DNA of 64,000 nucleotides from Oceanospirillum sp048265165. GTDB taxonomy: Bacteria; Pseudomonadota; Gammaproteobacteria; Pseudomonadales; Halomonadaceae. Where the stretch lies: NCBI RefSeq assembly GCF_048265165.1, contig NZ_JBLXCD010000001.1, positions 248,001 to 312,000 of the forward strand, read 5' to 3'. Positions within the stretch are counted from its first letter, which is position 1; each line of letters begins with the position of its first letter. A program made the position numbers and the translations under genes. Under the pieces are notes generated by a model. That model was not told where the DNA came from. It did no database searches and saw nothing but the letters and a program-made list of their open reading frames with translations. Shown here piece by piece: positions 25,740 to 34,672 of the stretch.

Positions 25740-27242
25740 TCAGACCGTTACAGGTGCTGCGGGGACTGCCCGCATCATCTCTGCCAAAGCTTTTACCAGA
25801 GCAGTCATCGTCTGTTCATCCGGGCCGGTAAAACCCAGTACAAATCCCTGAGGTACTTTAGCTGAACCTGAGTTTTCAGCGATCTTAAAATGCGCTGATA
25901 ATGGAAACATTCTGATCCCCTGCTGATGTAGACGGGCTGTAATATGCTGATCCAAAAGTACGGATTGCTCTTTCATCCCAGGTATCTCTGCGGTTTTTTT
26001 GAAGAGAATCAGTAGATGCATTCCTCCCTGGGGTTGTTGCCAGTGAAACCACTGAGTTAAATACCGCTCACAAAGCCTGAGCAGATAGTCTCTCTTTTGT
26101 CGATAATGGCGTCGCATCCGGTTAATATGACGGGCAAATCCACCGTTACGCATAAACTCCGCCACCACAGGCTGCATCGGCAGTGCCGCAGACCCTCCCA
26201 GTTCATTACGACTTTGCAGCAACAGCGGGCAGAGGGGTATTGGCGCAACGATAAACCCCAGACGTAAACCCCTGAACAGCACCTTAGAAAAGCTGCCAAC
26301 GAAAATAACCCGCCCTGAAGGATCGGCCTGCATTAGAGGAATACCGCTTTTACCGCTGTAATGAAACTCGTTGTCGTAGTCATCTTCTATCAGCCACCCT
26401 TTTCCCCGCTGAAGATAGTCAAGCCACTGCTGGCGTCTCGATTTACTCATGACAGTGCCGGTAGGGTACTGGCGATTAGGTGTAAGAACCGAAGCCGTTG
26501 TTTCTGCCGGTTTCGTCTCATTTTTATCGGGTGTAAGGCAGCCTTCATGATCAAGAGAAAGTTGGCTGTATGGCTGGAGAGGTAATTGCCAGCTGTTTAT
26601 CAGCTCACGGATAGGCGGGTAAGTTGGGTTTTCACATAGCCAATGAACACCCGGGCTGATTTTTTCCAGCGTATGGCGTATCAATGTCAGAGCATCACGG
26701 CTTCCGGCAGTCATCAGTATCTGTTCTGGTTGACAGCGTAACCCCCTCAGTTGATAGAGGTAGTCAGCAATCGTCTCTTTCAGGGAGGGTAAACCCGTGG
26801 GACAGTTATCCTGTAGCACCATAGGATCAGGTGTTCGCCAGCTTGCGCGCATACTCTTAAGCCAGGCTTGCTGCGGAAATGCCTGAGCATCAATTCCGGA
26901 GTTAAATGTCATTAAAGCAGGTGTCTCTGCAACCTCCTCCCTTTTGATGGGGCGATCTTGCTCCAACAATAAACAGGCATCACCGGAGACATAGATCCCG
27001 CTTTTACTGCGGCTGATTAAGACCCCTTCAGCAATAAGCAGTTCATAGCCATTAACCACGGTACTGCGGGAGACACCAAGGCTATCGGCCAGGACACGGC
27101 TACCCGGCAGGCGGTCTCCTGCATTTAGTTTTCCCTGTTTAATGTGACTGATTACCTGATGGTAAAGCTGTTTGTAAAGCGGGATGCCGCCCTGGCTGAG
27201 GGTAAACTGTAAGCTACTGATGATATTGCGTTGAGCTGTCAT
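25740..27242 (-). CDS. MocR/GntR family regulator with aminotransferase domain
   Basis: 500 residues: N-terminal winged helix of the GntR type (about 15-85; LYKQLYHQVISHIKQGKL, RLPGSRVLADSLGVSRSTV), a linker, and a fold-type I aminotransferase-like domain with the PLP-lysine in VGSFSKVLFRGLRLG. Such MocR proteins sense PLP or amino-acid aldimines. It diverges from a flavin-binding oxidase-like gene, suggesting control of that gene. The regulated metabolite is unknown. Confidence 0.9.
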   Translation of the reverse strand: MTAQRNIISSLQFTLSQGGIPLYKQLYHQVISHIKQGKLNAGDRLPGSRVLADSLGVSRSTVVNGYELLIAEGVLISRSKSGIYVSGDACLLLEQDRPIKREEVAETPALMTFNSGIDAQAFPQQAWLKSMRASWRTPDPMVLQDNCPTGLPSLKETIADYLYQLRGLRCQPEQILMTAGSRDALTLIRHTLEKISPGVHWLCENPTYPPIRELINSWQLPLQPYSQLSLDHEGCLTPDKNETKPAETTASVLTPNRQYPTGTVMSKSRRQQWLDYLQRGKGWLIEDDYDNEFHYSGKSGIPLMQADPSGRVIFVGSFSKVLFRGLRLGFIVAPIPLCPLLLQSRNELGGSAALPMQPVVAEFMRNGGFARHINRMRRHYRQKRDYLLRLCERYLTQWFHWQQPQGGMHLLILFKKTAEIPGMKEQSVLLDQHITARLHQQGIRMFPLSAHFKIAENSGSAKVPQGFVLGFTGPDEQTMTALVKALAEMMRAVPAAPVTV

Positions 27243-27276
27243 ACACTTAGGAGGCCAACCGGTTGATTATAATAAT

Positions 27277-27317
27277 CTGGACTGAAAAAAAAGATAAAAA
27301 CTGGACGTTTTTTATCA
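27277..27317. promoter_or_regulatory. Operator-like repeats between MocR gene and oxidase-like gene
   Basis: CTGGAC occurs twice in direct orientation (27277-27282, 27301-27306), 24 bp apart. The second copy sits in a near-palindrome GATAAAAAC-TGGAC-GTTTTTTATC (27293-27317). Spaced repeats of this kind are typical of MocR targets. Confidence 0.45.
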
Positions 27318-27370
27318 TACCTTCACGGCATAAGCTTGTCTCAGGTTTAAATAACAACAGGGAAAAGACA

Positions 27371-28066
27371 ATGTCCGAGAACAGATCATCAACACAGCCT
27401 TCTTTAAGCAGTAGCCCTCTGACACAGGTCAAGCGCGGCCCTAAACGGGCGTTAACCGATCGTGAAGCCATGCTGGCATTTATCGACCAGTCGCTGCTTT
27501 GCTATGTGGGGTTTCAGGTTAACAATCAGGTTCGGGTTATTCCCACTTGTCACTGGAGAGAGGGCGATTACCTGTACTGGCACGGCCACAGTAAGGCGGC
27601 AAATATTGCAGATAGTGATCAGGGGAATCAAAAAGTCTGTATTACTATCGCAAGTCTTGATGGTCTGGTTATGGCTCGCTCGGCTTTCCATCACTCGGTC
27701 AATTATCGCTCCGTCATGATTTACGGCCTTCCTGAGCCCGTCACCGACCCGGATGAGAAGTTACGACACTTTGAGCTTTTTGTTGACAAAATCAGCCCTC
27801 AGCGCTGGGATCAGTTGCGGCCTGTCACCGAGCAGGAAGTCAGAGCAACTGGAGTTATGCGTGTGAAACTGGATGAGGTTTCAATGAAAGCACGTGCGGA
27901 AGGTGCTATTGATGATGAAGACGATCTCAATTGGCCGGTTTGGGCCGGAGTGTTACCCATCAGTCAACACTGGTCAGCGCCTGAGCAGGATCAGCTACAG
28001 ATTGATAATACTGAAATCACCACACCCTTGAGCTCTCCAACTCTGCCGGAATGCGGTATCAATTAA
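27371..28066 (+). CDS. Pyridoxamine 5'-phosphate oxidase-like FMN-binding protein
   Basis: 231 residues from ATG 27371. The split-barrel flavin fold of the Pyridox_ox_2 type is indicated by LTDREAMLAFIDQSLLCYVGF, LYWHGHSKAANI and SVNYRSVMIYGLPEPV. Members bind FMN or related cofactors and reduce or oxidise small substrates; true PdxH function is unlikely given the divergent sequence. It is transcribed away from the MocR regulator, and this pairing is common. Confidence 0.82.
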   Translation: MSENRSSTQPSLSSSPLTQVKRGPKRALTDREAMLAFIDQSLLCYVGFQVNNQVRVIPTCHWREGDYLYWHGHSKAANIADSDQGNQKVCITIASLDGLVMARSAFHHSVNYRSVMIYGLPEPVTDPDEKLRHFELFVDKISPQRWDQLRPVTEQEVRATGVMRVKLDEVSMKARAEGAIDDEDDLNWPVWAGVLPISQHWSAPEQDQLQIDNTEITTPLSSPTLPECGIN

Positions 28067-28101
28067 TATCGGTATCTGTTCAAATTTGCACTGAAACGTT
28101 A

Positions 28102-28120
28102 AGAGGGCTTCAAGCCCTCT
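28102..28120. terminator. Hairpin between convergent genes
   Basis: Stem AGAGGGCTT / AAGCCCTCT with a minimal loop between the oxidase-like gene and the coiled-coil gene. No T-run follows on either strand, so it is a weak terminator at best. Confidence 0.35.
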
Positions 28121-28135
28121 CATAACAACTGCAGA

Positions 28136-28903
28136 TCAACGTCCGCGAATTGCTTTCAGCTCTTTCTGGAGTTGTGCATTCTGTTTCTTTACGTCGTTAT
28201 AAAGACTGTTAACCCGCACATACTCCTGCTCGGCGGTATCCAGCTTACGACTGAGCTCAGTAATCTCTTTTGCCTGTTCATCGGACAATTCCAGTGCCCG
28301 GGCCAGGCTCTCCTGTTCCTTACGCAGAGCTTCCGGATCATAAGACACTTGTGCCTCGGATGCTTTTACCTGGTCTTTCAGTTGTGCAATCTCATCTTTG
28401 TAGTCACTTATCTGACGGTTGAGCTGCTTTACCTCCTTGATATGAGACGCTGAATCCTGTTGCTGTGTTTTGGGGGGCACTGGGCTGCTATTTTTCTGAA
28501 GCTTACGAAGGCTGGATTCTTTCTCTGACAGATTCTGCTCCAGTGTCTTAATCATCTCAAGACGCTCATCGGCAGTTTGCACAAGCTGCTTTTTCTCATG
28601 GCTAAAACCCTGAGTCAGCGTATCGATTTCTGCCTTATGCTCATGCCAGAAAGCTTGCCAGAGCTGCCGCTGATTTTGCTGAAAAACTTTTTTCAGTGCT
28701 TCTGAAGGTGGTGGGATGTCAGCGGGAGTTTTTGTGGTCTTAGCGGGGGTGAAATTTTGCAGAATCTCGACACACTGAGTATAGGGTGCACTTGTTTTCT
28801 GGTGGAGCTGAGCGGCCGAGATTGAGCTCAAGGTATATCCTTCATCAAGCCAGCGTTGTATCTGTTGTTTACAGACATCCTGCAAATTAGCATCCTGATT
28901 CAT
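28136..28903 (-). CDS. KfrA-like coiled-coil protein
   Basis: 255 residues. The N-terminal 50 residues (CKQQIQRWLDEGYTLSSISA, TSAPYTQCVEILQNF) resemble a degenerate helix-turn-helix of the KfrA N-terminal type. Residues about 65-250 form a long coiled coil rich in Gln, Glu and Lys with heptads (LEQNLSEKESSLRKLQK, LSRKLDTAEQEY). There is no partner gene. It differs from the KfrA-like protein at 1.4-2.4 kb in having a shorter coil and an acidic, Pro-rich linker. Confidence 0.6.
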   Translation of the reverse strand: MNQDANLQDVCKQQIQRWLDEGYTLSSISAAQLHQKTSAPYTQCVEILQNFTPAKTTKTPADIPPPSEALKKVFQQNQRQLWQAFWHEHKAEIDTLTQGFSHEKKQLVQTADERLEMIKTLEQNLSEKESSLRKLQKNSSPVPPKTQQQDSASHIKEVKQLNRQISDYKDEIAQLKDQVKASEAQVSYDPEALRKEQESLARALELSDEQAKEITELSRKLDTAEQEYVRVNSLYNDVKKQNAQLQKELKAIRGR

Positions 28904-29118
28904 TGTCCAGCCTTACTGTGAAAAAATTATTAGAACATCATTTTGGTCGTAGCCGGTCACCTGTCACCTACCACTTATGCCTCGGAATATAAGTAAGAAG
29001 GCAATAGGGCTTCCGGCACCGATCATGAAACATGCTATTAAAGCTGATTTCAAGCCCCTGCCTCTCTTTTGAGAAAATCAGGTGTAGGTATTACGGAGTG
29101 AAGGTGACGGATTACCGC

Positions 29119-30150
29119 TTAGTTTGCCCGAATCGGGTTTGTTCTATCGGTTGATCGGTTTGTTTTGCATCCTTCCATCTGCTTGCGCACTGCCCGACCC
29201 AGCATTGCAAAATAGTCGGCAAAATGAGCATTAATGCGATTTCGTTCTGCGCCTCGGGGATATAGCCCATACTGAGCCTCGGTTGAAGCTTTAGTTCCTT
29301 TTACCAGAAAATTGTTTTTAATCGATGCATCCTGAATAAAAGCCTCAAAAGCCCTGGCACAGAGCTCTTCAGGTTGACTGTAATAGTTCAGCCCCGCCGC
29401 CTTATCAGCCAGAAGTGACATCCTGAACAGCTCACTGGGTTCTTCACCATTCTCGCTAAGCATCACAGCTGCAAAACAGTTACTTAACTTATGATTTAAC
29501 GGATGGGCTATCAGATCCTGCCCGCCATTTCCCTGCTGTAACCAGAGATCTGATGCAAATCGGATACCCTCTGCAGTTTTGAAAGACTTACTGGCAAGAT
29601 AGTGATCCAGTGCATGGAACCACTCATGGGCGATGCTGCCCGGACCAGCATTTTTTGCCAAGGCAAAGGCCCTCTGATTGGGTGCATAATGGGCTGCAAT
29701 ACCGGGACGACCTCCGGTGCCGTAATGTAATGCCAGAGTTCCCTTTAAAGAGATAACACTCTCAGGAACTTGCAAAATAACCATCAGATCGCAAAGAGCA
29801 TCATAAAACCGACCCGCAGCACTCAGCTTTTCTTGCTGAGTAACCCAGCGACCTATCTCAATGGAACGAAAGTTAAAGCGTTGCCGAAGCTGAAGAAAGT
29901 CACAATGATCTTCCTGACGATGGCGTGGGCCATTTCGGTAAAATCGCTGTTCTTTATCGCTGGAAGCCTTGTACTGAGGGAATAACTGACGCATGAGGGC
30001 ATGGGAGTCTACTGTAGGTTTATGTGATTTTTCAGATGAGGTTGCACCGGCCGCTCCCCCGATACTGTTCGTAAAAACAGTATCGGATGGTAGCGTATTT
30101 AATCGCTTTCGGGAATGCCGCATAGTAGGGTGTTCATCGTTCTGAGGCAT
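29119..30150 (-). CDS. LPD1/CLCA_X family putative metallopeptidase
   Basis: 343 residues. A central LPD1-like domain (large polyvalent protein-associated domain 1) starts at FNFRSIEIGRWVTQQEK and continues through SLKGTLALHYGTGGRPG and AAHYAPNQRAFALAK. A zincin motif H175-E-x-x-H179-x-x-x-H183 (HEWFHALDH) follows, and EELCARAFEAF could supply another acidic residue. This resembles the protein class called CLCA_X. LPD1 domains are best known from large polyvalent proteins of phages and mobile elements; here it is a stand-alone protein directly downstream of a BCCT transporter (15-bp gap). Substrate and location are unknown; no signal peptide is seen. Confidence 0.75.
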   Translation of the reverse strand: MPQNDEHPTMRHSRKRLNTLPSDTVFTNSIGGAAGATSSEKSHKPTVDSHALMRQLFPQYKASSDKEQRFYRNGPRHRQEDHCDFLQLRQRFNFRSIEIGRWVTQQEKLSAAGRFYDALCDLMVILQVPESVISLKGTLALHYGTGGRPGIAAHYAPNQRAFALAKNAGPGSIAHEWFHALDHYLASKSFKTAEGIRFASDLWLQQGNGGQDLIAHPLNHKLSNCFAAVMLSENGEEPSELFRMSLLADKAAGLNYYSQPEELCARAFEAFIQDASIKNNFLVKGTKASTEAQYGLYPRGAERNRINAHFADYFAMLGRAVRKQMEGCKTNRSTDRTNPIRAN

Positions 30151-30165
30151 TGATGCCGGAAGCGG

Positions 30166-31896
30166 TTAACGGCGCAACAGAGCATCTTCGCCCTCTTCTT
30201 CTTTATGCTTTTGAGCTTCAAGCTCTTTAAGATGGGCTTTTTCTTTTTCTTTCTCTTTTGCTTCTTTCTGTGCCTTCTCTTCTGCTTTAACTTCAGCCTC
30301 TGCTGTAACCTTTTCAATATCATCAGTAACGGCCCAAGGCTCTGCAGGAGATGGACTCAACTCACCGTGACGCGGTGCAAACCGCTCTTCTGACAGTGCT
30401 TTTAACAGACCAAACACCATACAGATTACCACGACAGAAAAAGGCATAGCCGCCGTGATCACTGCTGATTGCAGAGTATCCAGTCCCCCTGCGATCAGCA
30501 AGACCGCAGTCAGCAGTGCCAGAAAGACACCCCACAAAATACGGTGTACAGAAGGTGGATCAGCATCCCCACCGGACAGAATAGTATTAATGACCAGAGT
30601 ACCGGCGTTGGCCGAGGTAATTAGGTAAGTGCCGATCAGAACAATCAGCAGTGTTGATATCACAGGGGTAAACATACCCAGCCCCATGCCCTCAATGGTG
30701 ACAAACAGTGCGGTTGATACATCATTTTGTACGGCAGCAACCACAGCACCATTACTGAACAGCTCCTGATATAAGGCGGTACCGCCAAACAAGCCGATCC
30801 AGACAATGGTGATAATGGTCGGTACCAGCAGGACGCCCATCACAAACTCACCAAAGCTACGTCCCCTTGAGATACGGGCGATAAACATACCGACAAAAGG
30901 TGACCATGCTAGCCACCAACCCCAGAAAAATACCGTCCATTCTGACTGCCAACTGTCGCCATGGGTAACATTGGTATGGAAGGTCATACGGATCAGCGAC
31001 TGAATATAGTCCCCAGTGGCCTCAATAGTTACTCCAATCAGGTACTGAGTCGGCCCCAGTAGTAGCATAAAGAGCACCGCTGCAATACTCAGCCAGAAGT
31101 TCATCTCCGATAGCAGGCGCACCCCCTTGGATACACCGGAAACAACCGAAGCGGTGGCGATAAGCATAATAACGCCAATAACTGTGAGCTGGAGTGTCGT
31201 GGAGTTTTCCAGATCAAACACCTGATGCAGGCCGGCGTTCATCTGTTGAACACCTAGCCCCAGTGTGGTGGCAATACCAAAAACCGTACCGAATACCGCC
31301 AGCAGATCCACCAGATCTCCTAGAGGCCCCCTCACCCGCTCACCCAGAATCGGGTAAAGCACAGATCGTACGGTAAGAGGTAGATCGTGGCGGTAGGAAA
31401 AATAAGCCATGGTCAGCGCCACAAAGGAGAAAATCGCCCAGCCATTAACGCCCCAGTGAAAGAAAGACAGACGCATTGCAACAACCGCCGCATCGCCTTC
31501 AGATGTACCCGGCAGAAGAAAAGGATTACTGTTTAGCTGCATAATCGGTTGAGCCACCGACCAAAAAAGAATCCCAACCCCGGTGCCAGCTGCAAACAAC
31601 ATACTGATCCAGGCAAAGTAAGTAAATTCCGGTCGCTCCCAGTCACGACCAAGGCGAACTTTCTTATAGCGGCCTGTTCCCAGCCAAACCATAAAAAACA
31701 GCAGGAAAGCAACTAAGAGTACGTAATACCATTCCAGAAAAGGGTCTAGCCAGCTGCGCGCAGCAGCAATCCCTTGCGCACTGATTTCGGTAAACAAACT
31801 ACCCATAATCAGTGTGGCGATAACCATAATAATTGAAACCTGTGTCATCAGGGGATTCATCCCCTTGAACAAGCCTTTCTGGGCCTGATTGTACAT
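30166..31896 (-). CDS. BCCT family betaine/choline/carnitine transporter
   Basis: 576 residues with about 12 transmembrane helices. The family signature is WWLAWSPFVGMFIARISRGR, with Trp-rich helix FHWGVNGWAIFSFVAL. It imports quaternary ammonium osmolytes such as glycine betaine or choline with Na+ or H+. Residues about 525-576 form a cytoplasmic tail made mostly of Lys, Glu and Ala (KAEEKAQKEAKEKEKEK and following). Charged tails act as osmosensors in some members. SD AAGGAT precedes the ATG. No choline oxidation genes are adjacent. Confidence 0.92.
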   Translation of the reverse strand: MYNQAQKGLFKGMNPLMTQVSIIMVIATLIMGSLFTEISAQGIAAARSWLDPFLEWYYVLLVAFLLFFMVWLGTGRYKKVRLGRDWERPEFTYFAWISMLFAAGTGVGILFWSVAQPIMQLNSNPFLLPGTSEGDAAVVAMRLSFFHWGVNGWAIFSFVALTMAYFSYRHDLPLTVRSVLYPILGERVRGPLGDLVDLLAVFGTVFGIATTLGLGVQQMNAGLHQVFDLENSTTLQLTVIGVIMLIATASVVSGVSKGVRLLSEMNFWLSIAAVLFMLLLGPTQYLIGVTIEATGDYIQSLIRMTFHTNVTHGDSWQSEWTVFFWGWWLAWSPFVGMFIARISRGRSFGEFVMGVLLVPTIITIVWIGLFGGTALYQELFSNGAVVAAVQNDVSTALFVTIEGMGLGMFTPVISTLLIVLIGTYLITSANAGTLVINTILSGGDADPPSVHRILWGVFLALLTAVLLIAGGLDTLQSAVITAAMPFSVVVICMVFGLLKALSEERFAPRHGELSPSPAEPWAVTDDIEKVTAEAEVKAEEKAQKEAKEKEKEKAHLKELEAQKHKEEEGEDALLRR

Positions 31897-31957
31897 CGGA
31901 TATCCTTAATGTCGGTTCAAGGGCGTTATATTGCTTTAACGTGACCACGCTATGGTT

Positions 31958-31992
31958 TAAAAAAATTATGCCGGGTAAGCACCCGGCATAAT
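31958..31992 (-). terminator. Rho-independent terminator downstream of the 5'-nucleotidase
   Basis: Perfect 12-bp stem ATTATGCCGGGT (31965-31976) / ACCCGGCATAAT (31981-31992), loop AAGC, followed on the minus strand by a T-run. It would end cbiA/5'-nucleotidase transcription before the BCCT gene. The roughly 180 bp between it and the nucleotidase stop contain nothing recognisable. Confidence 0.88.
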
Positions 31993-32173
31993 TTGCGTAT
32001 AACCCTAAACAAAATAATGGGATATTCAAGAGGGAATCAGACTTTATTCCTACCGGCCAAGCCTGTACTGAGTTTCTGTTCCACATGAGTGGGCAAAAAA
32101 CTCATCGTGGGAGATCAATGCAAAACCAGCAAAATAGTTGTTACCGAAGCTGTTTTCCCATGGGAAATTAGTT

Positions 32174-33118
32174 TTACCCCTCGGTGCCGGGGTCGTTCCC
32201 GGTGGCATTTGCGACACCAAAGGGGACGTGTACCATGGCAAGATTTTGGGCATTTAAATGGCTGACCTGGTCATCGAAAAACAGATGTGGCCGGAAAATA
32301 TCCAGAATGCGGCTTTTATCCATTCCCCCCAGAAAAAAGGTTTCGTTTGGGGAAACGCCCCAGCTTTCCAGCGTGGTGATCACCCTCTCATGACTGGGGG
32401 CACTGCGGGCCGTGATGATGGCCGTTCTCAGTACCCGCTCATAGGCTGAGTTTTTAGCCAGCTCAGTATCTTCCAAGCCCTGCAGTGCGGATAATTTACG
32501 GAACAGATCCGCTAAAAGCCCCGGATTATGAACCCGGTTCTGATGCTGTTGCTCATATTCCTGAAACTTTTCCAACCCGCGGGCTTTAAAAACAGCTTCC
32601 GATTCATCATCCGCCAGTACACCGTCAAAATCGAACGCGATGCGCAGCTCGGCATCTGAACTATCATCCTCTACCCTGGACGGTAGCACCAAGCCCGCCG
32701 GATAGCCCGCGATCACGGCGGCCCGAACATCGGTTTCATTACCGGAGAGAAAAAGGGAGGCATTAAACGCCGGAATATAGGAGAAGGGTGACGCCCCGCT
32801 GACAAAAGCGGCCCGGGATATGCCCAGACCGTAGTGTTCGATGGAGCGGAAAACGCGCTTGCCGGTGGCTGGAGAGTTACGGGACAGCAGAACCACTTCC
32901 ACCGGTTGTTCACCGGGAAAGCGCTGATTAAAACTCAGAAAGCGGCGAATAAAAGGAAAGGCCACCCCCGGTTTCAGAATCCTGTCCAGGTTTTGCTCCT
33001 GAAAGGTTTTATAGGCGATGGCACCCCGGTCACGAAACACCTGGTCGGATTCCGTAAGATCAAACAGTGCGCTGGAGGAAACCGCAATCACCAGCTTATC
33101 TTCAATGGGAAATGGCAT
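32174..33118 (-). CDS. Cytosolic 5'-nucleotidase family protein
   Basis: 314 residues of the PF06189-type 5'-nucleotidase family (related to vertebrate cN-I). Recognisable are LVIAVSSSALFDLTESD at the N-terminus, the HAD-like nucleophile motif AFDFDGVLADDESE, and FFLGGMDKSRIL and LFFDDQ near the C-terminus. It dephosphorylates nucleoside monophosphates. A strong GGAGG lies 6-7 bp before the ATG, and the gene starts 24 bp after cbiA, so the two are probably co-transcribed. Confidence 0.88.
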   Translation of the reverse strand: MPFPIEDKLVIAVSSSALFDLTESDQVFRDRGAIAYKTFQEQNLDRILKPGVAFPFIRRFLSFNQRFPGEQPVEVVLLSRNSPATGKRVFRSIEHYGLGISRAAFVSGASPFSYIPAFNASLFLSGNETDVRAAVIAGYPAGLVLPSRVEDDSSDAELRIAFDFDGVLADDESEAVFKARGLEKFQEYEQQHQNRVHNPGLLADLFRKLSALQGLEDTELAKNSAYERVLRTAIITARSAPSHERVITTLESWGVSPNETFFLGGMDKSRILDIFRPHLFFDDQVSHLNAQNLAMVHVPFGVANATGNDPGTEG

Positions 33119-33142
33119 CTGAACCTCCTTTCAGCGATCCGG

Positions 33143-34477
33143 TTAGGTATGTTGCGAAAACAGGGTGGCAACCGCGTCGGGGTTTGACCCGAAAAAAAGG
33201 TGCAGATAGGTGGCCGTCAGTCCCTTATCCCGATAGATAGGCTCCCCCGGTGCCGGGTGGCGCTGGCGGCGGCCATGGGCGATCGGCTTCGGGGTGTTTT
33301 GGCTGAGGGATTTGTGATGGGCATGGCCACGAATATCCCCTTCCGGAAGGGGCGCTGTTTGCATCCCCTGACAACCCCGTTTACCCCGCATAGAGCCATC
33401 GCCGGCAACAAGACCGAGCATCGGATAGGTGTTTTCCTTTAGCTCTGTCAGGGTATCCAGACAATAGAGAAAGCCGCCACACTCCGCCAGAATCGGTTTG
33501 CCGGATTGGTGGAAATGCCTGATTTGAGAGATCAGTCTGGTGTTCCCCGACAGGGTTTCAGCATGCAGCTCTGGATAACCACCCGGCAGCCACAAAGCAT
33601 CCGCTTCCGGCAGTTCTGAGTCTTTCAATGGTGAGAAGAAGCTGTAATCTGCCCCTAACTGCTGTAGCAGTCGTAGATTGGAATCATAGATAAAGCTGAA
33701 AGCGGCATCCTTAGCCACAGCGATCGTTTTGCCTTTAAGCGGCTTTTCAGAAAGTGCCGCCGATGTGCTCAGGCTTTCAGTCGGATAGAAATCCACCGCT
33801 TCAGGCAGCTCCAAAATGGGCTGTCCCTTAAGCAAGGCCGCGCCTGCGTTGATACGGCTTTCCAGCTCTGCGGTAATCTCTCCTGCCTGCACCAGACCAA
33901 GGTGACGTTCAGGCAGCGCGATCTGTTCATCCTGCGCCAAGGTCGCTAGAATTGGGAAGTTTTCCGGCAACGCCTCTTCAATCAGCTCACGATGGCGCTC
34001 ACTGGCGCAACCATTCGCAATCAGTCCGGCAAACTGCAACGCAGGACGATAGTTTGCCAGTCCCACAGCCATCGCACCTGCGGTTTGTGCCATACCTTTA
34101 ACATCCATCACCAGTGCTAAAGGAATGGCAAAGCGTTCCGCCAGATCAGCACTGGAAGGGGTGCCATCGAATAAACCCATCACCCCCTCAATCAGTATCA
34201 GATCTGCTTCCTGTGCTGCCTTAAACAGCATTTGCTGGCAGTACTCTTCCCCCGCCATCCACATATCCAGCTGTTCAACCGGTTCACCGGAGGCCTGTCT
34301 CAGAATCTGGGGATCAAGATAATCCGGGCCTGTTTTAAAAACCCGAACGACCTTACCCTGCTGGCGATAAGCCCGGGCGATGGCTGCCGTAATGGTGGTT
34401 TTGCCACAACCGGAATGGGGTGCAGCAATAAAAAGTGCCGGGCATTGGACGGCATTAGGTGAACGGGTAGATGGCAT
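33143..34477 (-). CDS. cbiA: Cobyrinate a,c-diamide synthase
   Basis: 444 residues from ATG 34477. The N-terminal ATPase part has the P-loop APHSGCGKTTI (residues 19-29), FKTGPDYLDP and IEGVMGLFDG. The C-terminal class I glutamine amidotransferase domain has WLPGGYPELHAETL and the nucleophile Cys in LAECGGFLYC. It amidates the a and c side chains of cobyrinic (or hydrogenobyrinic) acid in vitamin B12 synthesis. No other cob/cbi gene is in the window. It diverges from a MocR regulator; no cobalamin riboswitch was seen upstream. Confidence 0.92.
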   Translation of the reverse strand: MPSTRSPNAVQCPALFIAAPHSGCGKTTITAAIARAYRQQGKVVRVFKTGPDYLDPQILRQASGEPVEQLDMWMAGEEYCQQMLFKAAQEADLILIEGVMGLFDGTPSSADLAERFAIPLALVMDVKGMAQTAGAMAVGLANYRPALQFAGLIANGCASERHRELIEEALPENFPILATLAQDEQIALPERHLGLVQAGEITAELESRINAGAALLKGQPILELPEAVDFYPTESLSTSAALSEKPLKGKTIAVAKDAAFSFIYDSNLRLLQQLGADYSFFSPLKDSELPEADALWLPGGYPELHAETLSGNTRLISQIRHFHQSGKPILAECGGFLYCLDTLTELKENTYPMLGLVAGDGSMRGKRGCQGMQTAPLPEGDIRGHAHHKSLSQNTPKPIAHGRRQRHPAPGEPIYRDKGLTATYLHLFFGSNPDAVATLFSQHT

Positions 34478-34578
34478 AAAACAGATGACCCCGGTAAAGA
34501 AAAGCCTAAAAAAAGAGGCTGTTAAGCCCTGGTCACCTAGTTTGCGGTGATGTGGGATAAGGATCAAGCACTGCCGAT

Positions 34579-34591
34579 AATCACAGTGATT
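34579..34591. promoter_or_regulatory. Perfect palindrome in cbiA / MocR intergenic region
   Basis: AATCACAGTGATT is a perfect 6-bp-arm palindrome with a central A. It overlaps the -35 region of a possible promoter for the regulator (TACAAT at 34612-34617). It could be an autoregulatory operator. Confidence 0.4.
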
Positions 34592-34672
34592 AAAAATAGC
34601 TTATTTATAGGTACAATATCAGGTGTTCTCTGAACCGGCGCTAACCCGCTCTCTTTTATCTAAGGTGTTGCT

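Noticed and set aside
30099..30323. Lys/Arg-rich 74-residue ORF at the end of the BCCT gene
   Set aside because: It is an out-of-frame reading of the low-complexity tail of the transporter, with no own ribosome site.
32050..32253. Small minus-strand ORF downstream of the 5'-nucleotidase
   Set aside because: It starts inside the nucleotidase gene in another frame, has no recognised family and no ribosome site.
34478..34672. Cobalamin riboswitch upstream of cbiA
   Set aside because: No B12-box or conserved core could be found on the minus strand; only a weak hairpin and a palindrome are visible.
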